A stretch of 64,000 nucleotides of DNA from Ridgeia piscesae (Eukaryota > Annelida > Polychaeta > Sabellida > Siboglinidae): contig JAODUO010000120.1 in the NCBI GenBank assembly GCA_025642075.2, forward strand, positions 227,501 to 291,500. The letters run 5' to 3'. Positions 37,143 through 48,305 of the stretch are shown piece after piece. A program made the position numbers and the translations under genes. How positions within the stretch are numbered: position 1 is the first letter of the stretch; every line of letters begins with the position of its first letter. Under the pieces are notes generated by a model that saw only the letters and a program-made list of their open reading frames with translations, searched no databases and was not told the DNA's origin.

Positions 37143-37645
37143 GTGAGAGGTTCACAATATTAACTTACATATGTATACCAAATTGGTTGTGCCTAGTAAC
37201 TGTGCACAAAGATAATTAATAAACAATTAGTTGTAGTTTAATGGTATCAAAAACATGTTATCTTAGATTCAGGGCGCTGCCATCTTGAGACTTATGCGCC
37301 AGTGACGTAAGCCAAATCGTTTACGTCACTGGCGCATTGTTGAAAAAGGCAAGGATTGGTGGAATCTTCGCTAATAATTGTGACTGTGACGTAAGCAACC
37401 CGCGACGTACTGGATACATAAAATACCACTGGACAGACATAGGATGTTCGCGTGCATGCGCCAGTAACGTAAGCGGTTTACGTCACTGGCGCATAAGTCT
37501 CAAGATGGCAGCGCCCTGAATCCAACATGGAGTGTTTCTGATACAATTATACTGTAATTTATTGTTTATTAACGACCTTTGTGCACAACTACTATGCACA
37601 ACCAATATAGTATACAGATGTACGTAAATGGTGTGAATCTCTCAT
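37143..37645. mobile_element. Foldback / MITE-like element with long inverted repeats
   Basis: The left arm (about 37143-37335) and right arm (about 37465-37645) are reverse complements over about 180-190 bp. They share GATTCAGGGCGCTGCCATCT, TGAGACTTATGCGCCAGTGA and the outer GAGAGRTTCACA block. Each arm also ends in its own nested hairpin around GCGCCAGTRACGTAA / TTACGTCACTGGCGC. There is no coding capacity. It is probably a non-autonomous DNA transposon. Target duplications could not be fixed because the outermost ends have decayed. Confidence 0.8.
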
Positions 37646-38534
37646 TGGTTTTAGATTTACATTGTTTTAATTCAATAGGCAGGTTGTTCCAGTGGCATAT
37701 GCTTGTATAAAAGAAGGAAGTTTACCAAGAACTCTTCACTGTTAGAATAACACATGCCAAGTTGCTGGCACTTGTGGGTACCATTTCAACATATGTTCTT
37801 AAATATTCTGGTGTCTGTACATTAATAATATTGTACATACGGCCCAGTTTTAATTGTTCTACTCAACAATCTACAGGGAGTAAACCAACGGTCTTAAATT
37901 CATTAGCTCCGATATGAAACCTCCGTAGAGCATTTAACAAAACACGAACTAAGCTATCTTGTTCTGGCTACGCTGCACTATGCAATTTGTATTAAACGAA
38001 GGATTTCCATTCAAGACCATCATCACCGCTACAAAAACTAGAACATTCCAAGAAATTAGCGTATCAGCGACTTCTACATACTTCTGAAGAAAAAAAACAG
38101 CTCAGAAAAAAACCGAGTCACTTCTTCTGTATTAGCCAATCAGGAGATAAATGAAGAAACCAAAGAACACCAACCCTGACGCTGCCAAACAATGCTGCAA
38201 TGTCAACCATATCACCATTGATGAATATGGTGGAAGCAAAGCAAAACAAGGGAAACAACAACAAAGCATGCACTAATGCGGTCGACGAGAAGAAAACAGC
38301 AAAAAGTTACAGTCAAAGAAGGCATGAATAGATACGTGCGATAATATACCAGTGCCATTTTCGCAATACGCCCTGATTGTTGCCGATAAGCATGCACCCT
38401 TATTGTAGCATAACATAACACCTGCAATGATGATGAGGTAACGACAGTAGTAGTAGTAGTTAATTCGAATGACCACTTAGCGCCAGTAATTAACACGATT
38501 ATAAAACGATTGCAATCCACACAATTAATTTTCG

Positions 38535-38590
38535 ATGGCAGGCAGACAAGGAAGACATTAACTGCTTATCGAGCGTCCGACCTCTTGTTT
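38535..38590 (-). mobile_element. CR1-like LINE 3'-end fragment
   Basis: About 55 bp (CGATGGCAGGCAGACAAGGA ... GCTTATCGAGCGTCC) matches the 3' untranslated end of LINE copy A at 2870-2915 with some mismatches. It is in the - orientation and lacks coding sequence. Confidence 0.6.
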
Positions 38591-38761
38591 TACATCTGAG
38601 GGGTGTGTCAATTTCATATTTACATATATTTACTCCAATTTGTTGGTTGTGGTCGTTTGATGTGGGTGTCTTCTAATGGCTATGCATACCTATTCTAGAA
38701 GAACATAATTTCTTGCTGCAAGTCCAGCAAGGGAAGCCCATTGTATAACTTGCGTGTACTT

Positions 38762-39313
38762 CCACTCTAGCCTTCCCCCCTCTTGCCAGTCGCACAGTAT
38801 TCCCCCTCTGCCACTTATTTTTATCCCGTCAGCTTTCCCCATCCCCTATTGTTATCTTCTCTACCGTCCCATTTTCGAACATACCGTCTTTTTTAAAGTA
38901 ACTGTCTTCCTGGTCACCTTCACGTATCTCTCATTTATGCTGTCAATTCGCAAATGTCTTCTCCTCTAATTTCCTTCCCTCCTCTCACTTTTCTTCTTCG
39001 ATTCAAAGTAACGACTTGCGATGTAGATTAAAATCATCAACTCATAGATGACGTACACACCTACTAGAAATCACAAACGAATTACTTACAATGTAAACAT
39101 TATTAGATTGTAATGTTGATTAAGATATTTACAATTTCAAATGTTTTACAACAATAAGTAGATACTTCCGAATTAGAATCTAGTTATTTTCGGGAAATTG
39201 TATCCAGTTGTATAATTATATATTTATATATGTATATTTTCCCATATGCACGTGTAATTGAAATCTCATGCGGAACCGACATTATACAAGGTTCTGTATG
39301 GTTAGTTTATGTC
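38762..39313 (+). repeat. Intronic duplication, copy 1
   Basis: The blocks 38762-38787 and about 39104-39313 recur nearly identically at 41483-41509 and about 41511-41742. About 315 bp between them is absent from the second copy. See the second copy for the comparison. Confidence 0.9.
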
Positions 39314-39723
39314 ATTCGCACCAGTGAGTATGCTCTATATCGACTTCTTTGGTGGTCATTTCATTCGGCCAACAAAGGTAAGAGAACGGTGAGGATAATA
39401 ATAATATTATTACTGACGCAACAGACGATAGGCTCACAAACGATCCGCTGCAAACTGAATGTTCTCGGGTGATTACTACAGACAATCTCGTCGTATTGTT
39501 TATCGCATTGCATATAAGGGTAATACATTTCCCAAAAACTGAAGTTACTTAAGCGTCCAAACAGCACGTCGCCGATTTGTTAACGGAACATCATAAAACA
39601 TGCATGGAACTAGCGCATGCGCTGAGCACAAATTCGTGGAAAAGACTAAACCGTACGCGTGATTGAGAGTATATACGGCATATATATGTGTATGTGGGTA
39701 TAAAATGATGTGTTCATCCGTAG

Positions 39724-39843
39724 GTTCAAGATGGCAACCGAGTACCCGGAAAAGACCATAATGACGAAGGTAAAACTTGACGTGGAACTTGGGTCTGGCT
39801 TCATAATTACCTTGGACAAGGCAGTCACGCTACACATAAAGAG
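39724..39843 (+). CDS. CACHD1-like: CACHD1/alpha2-delta-like exon 4
   Basis: Acceptor CATCCGTAG|G at 39723/39724; donor AAGAG|GTACGT after 39843 (phase 2). The first G completes the Trp codon of RPW from exon 3. It then encodes FKMATEYPEKT and LDVELGSGFIITLDKAV. In Cache domains RPW(Y/F) is followed by an A-x-x-x-P-x-x segment and then two strands with a G-x-G-(F/Y) turn, as here. The exon lies between the two copies of the 38.8/41.5-kb intronic duplication and was not itself duplicated. Confidence 0.85.
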
Positions 39844-39949
39844 GTACGTAGACTAATACTTAAAGCTAAATGCTTTCCAAATGAACTAAGCAATTCAAAT
39901 GTTACCGCATTTGATCTCCTTATATTCAGAAATAGTACAATTCAAAGGT

Positions 39950-40015
39950 GCACTGCACTGCACTGCACTGCACTGCACTGCACTGCACTGCACTGCACTG
40001 CACTGCACTGCACTG

Positions 40016-40018
<3 letters not shown>
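39950..40018 (+). repeat. (GCACT)n pentanucleotide array
   Basis: About 14 perfect units directly abut the (TA)n run at 40019. Open frames through it are artefacts. Confidence 0.97.
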
Positions 40019-40071
<53 letters not shown>

Positions 40072-40126
40072 TTGTGTATATAGATACATACATAATACAT
40101 ACATACAACACACATATATATATTGT

Positions 40127-40207
<81 letters not shown>

Positions 40208-40219
40208 TGTGTGTGTGTC
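40019..40219. repeat. (TA)n and (GT)n compound microsatellite
   Basis: TA run at 40019-40065, a mixed CATA/TACA stretch, then GT dinucleotides at 40125-40219 with two GTTTGT interruptions. Confidence 0.95.
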
Positions 40220-40350
40220 AGACAACCTAATATGCCTTCACAGAGAGACTTGTTTTACACCATATGGGGAATCGAATACACAAACGTTACACAAATCATT
40301 ATTAATATACTAATTGTCTCTTCTGGTTATCTCAAGAGTCAATTGTTGCT

Positions 40351-40351
<1 letters not shown>

Positions 40352-40396
<45 letters not shown>
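40352..40396. repeat. (TA)n microsatellite
   Basis: TA run of about 42 bases. Confidence 0.95.
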
Positions 40397-40399
<3 letters not shown>

Positions 40400-40849
40400 G
40401 TCATTCGGCTCGTACTTGTTTTATAAGCACGCAGGTGCCATCGCCTTACAAACACGCTGCTTTCCCATTGGACAATTTGATCTTTTTTCATAAATGATTT
40501 CGTCTACAGGCGCTAGGCTATAGGCCAAAAATGATTCCTCGTTTTACGATTCGTTCGAAAATCTTTCCGTCATTGGCTTTTGTGCATGGACAATACATTA
40601 CAAGTCGCTCTGGTAACTTTGCAAAATCATAATTTGATACACAGACTCTGGTTGCATTGCTTTGCACAGCTGTGCACATGTTCGGATCAAGTGAGATCGT
40701 CCTGCATGGTTAAATTCAGGTATTGAAATGACCGACCAATTTTGAATCATTCGGCATTGATATTCACTGTTGTAAGGGGTGCATAATTTCTCCTGAAATT
40801 AATCCTCTCCGATCTGCAATATGTCGGAACCTCTCTTATCCCCTCGCAA

Positions 40850-41110
40850 GACTGTTGTTTGACTCTAGCTTCCAATGGCTCCGTTCATTAAAATTGTCTT
40901 TACACCTGTCACCTGTGAGCGTCGATAGCTCTTCTGTCAGCCCACGCTTGCAGACGTCCTTGACACGGAGATGGGGGCGTCCGTCCTCCATCAGTGAACA
41001 TGGTCAAGACAGCGACGTTGCTGATGCCGTAGCGGAGTTAACATGCTTGGGATTTGGGCCCGCTCAAAGACGGCTGAAACCTGGTCTTTTCACGAGATCC
41101 CAAAGTTCAT
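40850..41110 (-). mobile_element. LINE-associated C-terminal tail relic
   Basis: The - strand contains GRPHLRVKDVCKRGLTEELS and then NFNERSHWKLES. It resembles the segment downstream of many LINE reverse transcriptases (R-L-R-x-K-D-V-C-K-R-D-L...D-R-x-x-W-R). Stops flank it. The block has higher GC than the surrounding intron. Confidence 0.45.
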
Positions 41111-41395
41111 TAATTTGCACATATTGCGATTGATACGAATATGATATATTTTAATATTGTTCAGTGTCACCTTACATTTGTGTTTGATTAATATCAATCA
41201 CCGTCTGTCTACTATATTAAAATTGAAAATAAGAAAGAATTTTTTTTACAATTGCAATGAAAACATACTTATACTTAGAGAGAAAGAGACTAGGACGTAG
41301 TTAAGCTGGCATATGTATGACACATCTACGTTGACAAGTACATATGTTTGTATGTATGCATATGTGTATGAATGTATGTATGTAATTATGTACAA

Positions 41396-41450
<55 letters not shown>
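41396..41450. repeat. (CA)n-(TA)n microsatellite
   Basis: A short CA run passes into a TA run. Confidence 0.9.
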
Positions 41451-41453
<3 letters not shown>

Positions 41454-41482
41454 TATATATGTAGTATTATATTATTACTTAT

Positions 41483-41742
41483 CCACTCTAGCCTTCCCCC
41501 CTCTTGCCTTAGATTGTAATGTTGATTAGTGCCAACTATAATATTCGTGGGTTTATGCTTAAGATATTTACAATTTCAAATGTTTTACAACAATAAGTAG
41601 ATACTTCCGAATTAGAACCTAGTTATTTTCGGGAAGTTGTATCCAGTTGTATAATTATATATTTATATATGTATATTTTCCCATATGCACGTGTAATTGA
41701 AATCTCATGCGGAACCGACATTATACAAGGTTCTGTATGTTA
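41483..41742 (+). repeat. Intronic duplication, copy 2
   Basis: Near-identical to 38762-38787 plus 39104-39313. This copy lacks about 315 bp present in copy 1 and carries an extra 33-bp stretch containing GTGCCAACTATAATATTCGT. Very few substitutions separate the shared parts, so the duplication is recent. Confidence 0.9.
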
Positions 41743-41954
41743 GTTTATGTTATGTTAGTGTTATATTACTTTTCAATTTTAAACCATTGTGTTGTCAGAT
41801 TTGCTCGTGTTTGTTTAGCACTTCATATGATTTATTATTGATAGTTTTTTCGTAACATATGGCCTACACAATTGCATAGTGTCCCTGTCATGATGGCCGT
41901 AATAATCTACTGGACATTGAGAAATTGGACTACATGTGATTGTTTATATTTCAG

Positions 41955-42068
41955 CAAACAAGGCAAAACATACCACGCGATTTACGGTGTAATTAGTCTG
42001 GACGTACGAGCAGAATATTTCTATGCCCATTTTCTACAGGAATACACGGTTTGTGTCGACAAATACGA
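41955..42068 (+). CDS. CACHD1-like: CACHD1/alpha2-delta-like exon 5
   Basis: Acceptor TATATTTCAG|C at 41954/41955; donor TACGA|GTAAGT after 42068 (phase 2). The leading C completes AG|C (Ser). It encodes KQGKTYHAIYGVISLDVRAE, then YFYAHFLQEYTVCVDKY. The family has a hydrophobic strand ending in G-(I/V)-x-(L/F)-D (I/V/T) followed by an aromatic-rich helix, as in the R-Y-F-Y segment that I recall from CACHD1. A Cys at the end of this helix (YTVC) is expected before the next D-C strand. Confidence 0.85.
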
Positions 42069-42069
42069 G

Positions 42070-43335
42070 TAAGTCCACTCTTAATCAGCTTGTGGGAATT
42101 ACTTATAACCTAGATAATTCGGTCAGTAAAGACTCGATACAAAAATGTACAATAAGTGCTTGAACATTCGTTCTCATTTAGAGGTTTAACTGTAGGAGTT
42201 TCATGTTCATTTTGCGAAAATTTGAACACTTTTAGTATTACATTTTATTTATCTTGAATACAAGTAATTGACCTTTTAGTTTGTAAAATGTTTATGACAT
42301 CTTCGAGTACATTTATAAATCTATTTAACAAATTCAGGTAAGCATCCCCACAACAAATTGTTTTCATTAAGGTATTAATTAATTGTGCTTATTTCTCTAA
42401 CTAAACGTTAGCAATCAATAACATTTCGTTAATAACACCGTGTTATACAAAGGTTGCAAAGGAAGAGCAGTGAAAAGGCCCAGTATTCTGTGTTTCTGGA
42501 ATAGGTCACCTGTAGATACATCATTTTAAAAGTAATTGCGTACATTGTAAAACGATACATTTCATACATTTAAAAACATCTGGATATTATATTGACTAAT
42601 TTATTTATTTACGTTCTATATAACATTTAGCTTTATAATAACCAGCAATAATACACGTATTCACGATGGTTGGTTTGTTTTATTTGGTTTCAATTGCCCA
42701 TGATTAATACAGTCTCATTAAAACACAATACACCTGAGCAGCATTCATTTAACATATTTATATTAAAAGAATGATATAAGAAAGCACTTATATTGCGGTC
42801 CAATTGAGTGAGTAAACAGCACGTATGATTCAATACAACATAATTAGCTTGATATCAATAACTGCATCCGATATGTATTTAACAAGTGTAATCCACCCAG
42901 AAAATAAATTAGTCAAAGAGGCGCATATATTGGAATTTATGCAGAAGGAACAACACAAGTCGGGTATTGATTGAATTAGGTCTAGTTAATGACACGTACA
43001 TTTTATATAAAAAATTCGTTGTTAATTGCGCACAACAACCACAGCAAGCTTGCCGGCCCATGACTGCTAATTCCATACATGAGTGCGATAACCTTGAACA
43101 CTACTAAAAACTGAATCACAACTAACTACTACGTACAATTCACTATATGTGTGGAAGTCACTCCGCCACCTCATTAAAGGATAAGGACATCAACTGATTT
43201 CCGCCCTGAAAACCCTGAACACACAATAATACAACGAAAGACCCAGCTGGTAAAACCTCGTGCATTTTCCAGGAAAACGCAACGGTCAAACATTTCCATC
43301 ACACATCAGTTTTAAAAAGCTGCTAGTTAATAATT
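42070..43335. other. Intronic sequence, nothing recognised
   Basis: First 1.3 kb of the 7-kb intron after exon 5; AT-rich with no recognised repeats or frames. Confidence 0.4.
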
Positions 43336-45056
43336 TAAAGTGTATTATCATCATCATCATTGTGCAGCTATAGAGTCCCGTGGTTGGGCGAAGGCCTCAG
43401 CATGCTGCTTCCACATCTGCCTATCTTGCGCTATTCTCTGCCAGATGGTACCCTTCCAGTAGTCATCTAGTTCATCTCTCCTACTTCTCGCCGGTCTTCC
43501 TCAAGATCTTTTCCGTTTGTAGGGTGTCCAGATGGTGATACGCAGTGTCCATCGGTTATCTCGTATCCTGCTGACGTGTCCTGCCCAGGTCCACTCCCGT
43601 CTACGGACTCGTTCCATCACGTCTGTGACCTTTGTCTTTTCTTTTACCCAGATGTTTGATTTTCTGTCCCGATATGTGATGTTTAGAATACTCCTTTCTA
43701 TATCTGTTTGTGCAGCTGCTAGATTGTTGTTAGCTTGGGTGGCGGGTGCCCATGTTTCCGCGCCGTATGTCATTGCTGGAAGTATGCATGAGTTGTAGAC
43801 TTGTCTCTTCATGGAGATTTCGCGGTGCTTGGCGAATGCTGTCCACCCGGCCGTGATTCTTCTTTGAATCTGATTGTCTCGATCTGAGTGTTGCTGACAT
43901 ATATTGATGTGTCGTTTTTCCATCATCACCTTTGTCTTCGACTTGTTCATCTTCATACTCTGAATTTCAGTTTCATTACCTAATTCATGTAGCATTTGTT
44001 GTAGCGCATGTGGTGTGTTAGCGCATATGAGTATGTTCTCGGAGAAACGAAATTAACTGAGATATTCGCCGTTTATCTTCAAGCCTCTGGTTTCCCAAAC
44101 CAGTCGACATAATATGCTTTCGAGAGCTGCCCTAAACAACTTGAATGGAATTGTATCTTCCTGTCGTACTCCTCTCCTGATGCTGATCTTGTTGCTTTCT
44201 TTGTGTAGGTGGACTGTCATCGAGCTGTTGGTGTAGATTTCCTTCAGGAGTTCGATGTACACATCTTCTTTCCCCTGTTCTTGAAGCGAGGTCAGTACTG
44301 CTTGAGTTTGCACTGAGTCGGAGGCTTTCTTGTCGTCGACGAATGCGATGCAGAGTGGGATATTATATTCTCCGCACTTCGTTGAGTATCCGCTTCTGAA
44401 TCCAACTTGGTCTTGTGGCTGGTGTTCGTGGAGTGTGTTCTCTAGCCTTTTCGTTAGTACTTTCGTGAATGCTTTATAGATGTTTGATAGTAGACATATC
44501 CGTCTGTAATTCCTGAGATCTATCCTATTTCCCTTCTTGAAGATTATCATCACCTTAGCATTTTTCCATAATTCCATTTCTGATAAACATTTAATGTACA
44601 GCTTAGCAAGTGTCTTCGAGATGGTATCTTCTCGTATGGTCGTTGCCTGTTACGTCCCATTCTTCCTATCTCGTAGTGTTGCTTCCAGCTCCCATGATGT
44701 TAACTCTGGTACCTCTTTTGGGACAGTGTGGATTATGGTACGCTGTTTACTTTCGTATAACTCGGAGTATAATTCCTCCATTCGTTCTATGATCTTATCT
44801 TGATCATGGATTTCTCTACCTTGCTTGTCCGTGAGTGTGATCAGTCTTTCTTGGCCTAGCTTCTGGGCTCTTCGGACTTTCTTCAGGCTCTTTGATGCTG
44901 TGATCATTTCTCGTGTGATCTCTTGGTTGTATTTCCTGATGTCCTCTCTAGTTTTCTTTTTGATGGTCTTGCATATTTCTGCGTACGCCATTTCTCGTCG
45001 TTTCATCATCAGGGCTCGTGTTGGTGATGATATCTTCGATTTATCGATTTATGTGG

Positions 45057-45064
45057 CTTGTTAA
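45057..45064. repeat. Left 8-bp target-site duplication CTTGTTAA
   Basis: Identical to 46187-46194; together they bracket the 1122-bp insertion. Confidence 0.85.
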
Positions 45065-46186
45065 CAGAGATGGAGTGAGTACAATAAAAATGTACTCGAG
45101 TACGAGTACGATTACTTTGAACATGCATGAGTACGAGTACGAGTACTCAGAAAACAAATGTACTCGAGTACGGGTACGATTTCTTTAGAATGTACTCGAG
45201 TACGAGTACGATTACCTTAGAATGTAATCTTGATTACTTTCACGATTACTTTCATGGATATCCTGTTTCTACCGTAAAGGCGACCTCCATGGAATCAGGT
45301 GTCACTCTTTTTCTGTTTCAAATGTCCCCCTTTAAATGTCAAATACACATGATCAAATACAAATTATACAATAACAACATTTCAAATCCTAGGGATCATA
45401 TTAGCAATAATATCCAATTCAAATATGTCATATATCAGATAGGACAAACAGAATAGTTGGGGATTTAGACAGGTTTACAATTTACACTTAAACATACTGG
45501 ACAGGGATTTAGCAGCTAACTGCCCAGTCATTCACATCAAACTGACAGAGCAAACAGTATAGGTGGGGCTGTGGCATGGCTTCTAAAAATACAAAACAAA
45601 ATGTTAGGGGATGCTTATCTCCTTTTGGGTGAGGAGATGTGGCTTCTCTGGAAAGAGGAGGTATTAATTAGGGAAATCTGACTGAATATTTATTTAACTG
45701 AAATGCTCAACAGTAATAGAAAATGAATACTTCGATTATTATTACATTTAATAGATTACTTCTAATATTGCCATTTTTATCTGTCTAATATATTTGCTTG
45801 CAACTGTTCATATGAAAAAAAATTAATCGTGAGAAGTAATCGTGAGTACGATTACTTTGGTAATGTACTCGAGTACGAGCACGATTACTTTCCTTCGTAC
45901 TCGAGTACGATTACTTTCCTTCGTACTCGAGTACGAGTACGAGTACGAGTACGAGTACGAGTACGAGTACGAGTACGAGTACGAGTACGAGTACGAGTAC
46001 GAGTACGAGTACGAGTACGAGTACGAGTACGAGTACGAGTACGAGTACGAGTACGAGTACGAGTACGAGTACGAGTACGAGTACGAGTACGAGTACGAGT
46101 ACGAGTACGAGTACGAGTACGAAAAAAGTATTCGTACTCGAGTACGAGTACAGTACGAGTACACGAGTACGATTACTCCATCCCTG
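45065..46186. mobile_element. Non-autonomous hAT-type transposon with an internal (GAGTAC)n array
   Basis: The 1122-bp insertion in the RTE-like LINE starts CAGAGATGGAGT and ends ACTCCATCCCTG. These are terminal inverted repeats with one mismatch. It is flanked by perfect 8-bp direct repeats CTTGTTAA. CAG-ended repeats plus an 8-bp duplication define the hAT superfamily. Subterminal regions on both sides are made of GTACTCGAGTAC palindromes and CGATTACTTT units. A uniform (GAGTAC)n array of about 32 units fills 45928-46121. The middle (about 45270-45830) is unique AT-rich sequence with no transposase. Removing the element and one duplication rejoins the LINE frame region. Confidence 0.85.
45928..46121. 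repeat. (GAGTAC)n hexanucleotide array inside the hAT-type element
   Basis: About 32 near-perfect hexamers. Because the unit has no stop in several frames, it creates long spurious Glu-Tyr, Arg-Val and Ser-Tyr frames on both strands. Confidence 0.97.
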
Positions 46187-46194
46187 CTTGTTAA
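46187..46194. repeat. Right 8-bp target-site duplication CTTGTTAA
   Basis: Identical to 45057-45064. Confidence 0.85.
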
Positions 46195-46644
46195 TTGCCT
46201 TAGCTACTCTTGGCCCGCCTTGTTGGATCATGTCTGTGATCGTTTTGCTCATGGTGTCGATGTCGAATCGTCTCGAATCGGTTTCTCAATTCCAGTTGGA
46301 ATTCGACGTTCTTTGATCCTATTCGTGTGGCATCTAATCTTGGTGACCTGTTGGTCGTCATTTTTTTCTTTCCACCTCTACGTCCAGCTTGATGTTGCTC
46401 GTAACCAATCTGTTGTCACTTCCAATATTGACTTGGTTGATGACTGTGACGATGTCTGGCCTGTTTGTTAGGATTACTCAATTTCGGTCTTCGTTACACC
46501 GTTTGGGGTTTTCCACATCCAACTCCTCCCTGCTTTCTTCTGGAACATGGTATTCATGATTTTGTATTTTCTTGATGTTGCCCATTCTACCAAGGTGTCG
46601 CCTCTTTCGTTTTTCAATTCGAGCCCAAATTTGCCCCTGCACGT

Positions 46645-47335
46645 AATCCTAGTTGACCAGAGCCGCCTCCTTGGTCATGGACCCTTTCGGTGCCGCTGGG
46701 GACTGTAGTGCTTTGCATGGTGTTGTTGGCCTACCCTTCCAAGCTGGCGGGTTGGAAGGGGTAGGCAATATAGGGTGAACGCAATTGCCCAAGTTTCGAC
46801 AAGGTGGCTGTATCAGTACCGCTACCACCGACTTGCACCGGCACTCTAACCACACGGCCACCGCGCCCTATGTACAAGTACATCAAACCTCTAGTAAATA
46901 TATAACAATGCGATGTTTTACCGGGACAATACTGTGGTACAATCCACCACATAGTAATTTTAAAAGCTGCTAGTTGATTATTAAAAGTTCGTTATCAGAT
47001 ATTTGTAGAGGACGGAGGGAGGGTGGGAAAAAAACCTGAACGATATAAAACGATAAATCGGGAAGCGAAAATAATACACTGTCAATTTGATTTTGAATTA
47101 ATTGGGTCGAACCCGCTTCAGCTATCGCTTATATAACGCTGTCTATTGCGCATGCGCGAGTTGCATATCTTTGTACTCAAAACCCATTTTGTATTGCGCC
47201 TTCCACATAAACCGCAGTATTTCCCTATTAGATGCATACCTTCATTTTGTCAACATCAGCAGTCCTGATCTTAACAAAAGAATACGTGGCGACCACTGTA
47301 TCAGGTCTTCCACTTTTAAATTACTTTAACCCTTT
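46645..47335. other. Intronic sequence, nothing firm
   Basis: Contains a short palindrome near 46733-46760 (CCTTCCAAGC / GCGGGTTGGAAGG) and a GC-richer patch, but no coding frame or element that I recognise. Confidence 0.35.
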
Positions 47336-47349
47336 CCGTAAGGGTCTGT

Positions 47350-47505
47350 GGCATTTATTGAACCGGCAAGAGCACTGCGGTCTGGGAGCAGTCACAGGTT
47401 GGAAGTGAAACGTCCTCGACCAATGCTAGGGCCGAATTGTTAATAAACCTTGTGACACCTTCGCCAATTTCAAACGTCGACTGAAGACCCATATTTTGTA
47501 TTAGT
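47350..47505 (+). mobile_element. LINE RT C-terminal relic
   Basis: Two frames give LRSGSSHRLEVKRPRP and, after a shift, DTFANFKRRLKTHILY followed by a stop. The F-K-R-x-L-K-T-H ending is the standard last motif of several LINE clades. It is short and frameshifted. Confidence 0.55.
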
Positions 47506-48305
47506 CATTCTACATTCTACCTGAACAATCATTTCACTAAACTATATATATTTATTCAATTATTATTTAATGATTTGTTAGCATGCATATATATTTACTT
47601 ATTGCTATTATTTGAAGTAATCATTTCCTAGATCGATTATTATTATGTAATTGTTATGACAGATAGTTATTGTGTCGACTTTTACATCTTTATTTGGAAA
47701 TGTTACATTATTTAAACACTGTAATTAGTTATTTATATATTTGTATGTTAGCTTTTTCTGTCTGGTCGAGGCTGAGTGATGCGCCTCGTTTATATTCGTC
47801 TAAACATTCCTTATGGTGTACCGGTCACATGTATCGAGCTTCAAACATTGCTTACCAAGTTTTTATTTATATTGTTTTGCGCAGTTTCATTATATCAGTA
47901 AGTGCAAGTAGAACAATTAATTTTCTTGACGAGAACAGTGCTTCCGGGACATACATTCTCAACACAATTATGTTAATGTTTACCCTGGATATCCTCTACA
48001 TTTATCACAGCTTGGCGTTTGGTATACGTACTGCAAAGGTGGCAGTGCAGTAGAAAAAGGTTATTCAAAGACAATATAAATACAGGGATTCCCCACCGCG
48101 ACAAAATGAGATACAGTTTTATGTAGAGTTATTTCCGCGAATGCTAAATAGGTCTTATGAAACCGGTCGTAAACTATATCGACTAGTCGCTCTTAGCTAC
48201 GACCAGTTCACCACCTAGTTACGCCAATTCAGAAGACTGGCCCCTGATATTTGCGTAGCCTGAATTACTTAGGCTCCGTGAAATGGCTGCAGTTTTGTGC
48301 CCCTC

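Larger units (their letters stand above)
43343..46640 (-). mobile_element. RTE-like LINE, 5'-truncated, split by a DNA transposon
   Basis: On the - strand: an endonuclease part (about 46280-46640, ELKNERGDTLVEWATS, then MFQKKAGRSWMWKTPNGVTK); the linker with VEFQLELRNRFET; the hAT-like insertion (45065-46186); then RT pieces at 44650-45009 and 44053-44577. The latter carry IIFKKGNRIDLRNYRRICLL, QVGFRSGYSTK and KISIRRGVRQEDTI. The C-terminus (43501-43995) has MKRQVYNSCILPAMTYGAET. The order and motifs fit the RTE clade. The 3' end shows an ATC-repeat tail (ATCATCATCATC on the + strand near 43350). Altered motifs (RGVRQGD reads RQED; the A-F-V-D-Y-x-K-A-F-D-S region is degraded) show that it is dead. 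Confidence 0.88.

Noticed and set aside
45823..46471. 113-209-codon frames of Glu-Tyr, Arg-Val and Ser-Tyr repeats
   Set aside because: They come from the (GAGTAC)n array inside the hAT-type element; all frames are open because the unit lacks stops.
47670..48053. 127-codon + frame with hydrophobic segments
   Set aside because: No family resemblance, AT-driven composition and a position just after a LINE tail; most likely a chance frame in noncoding sequence.
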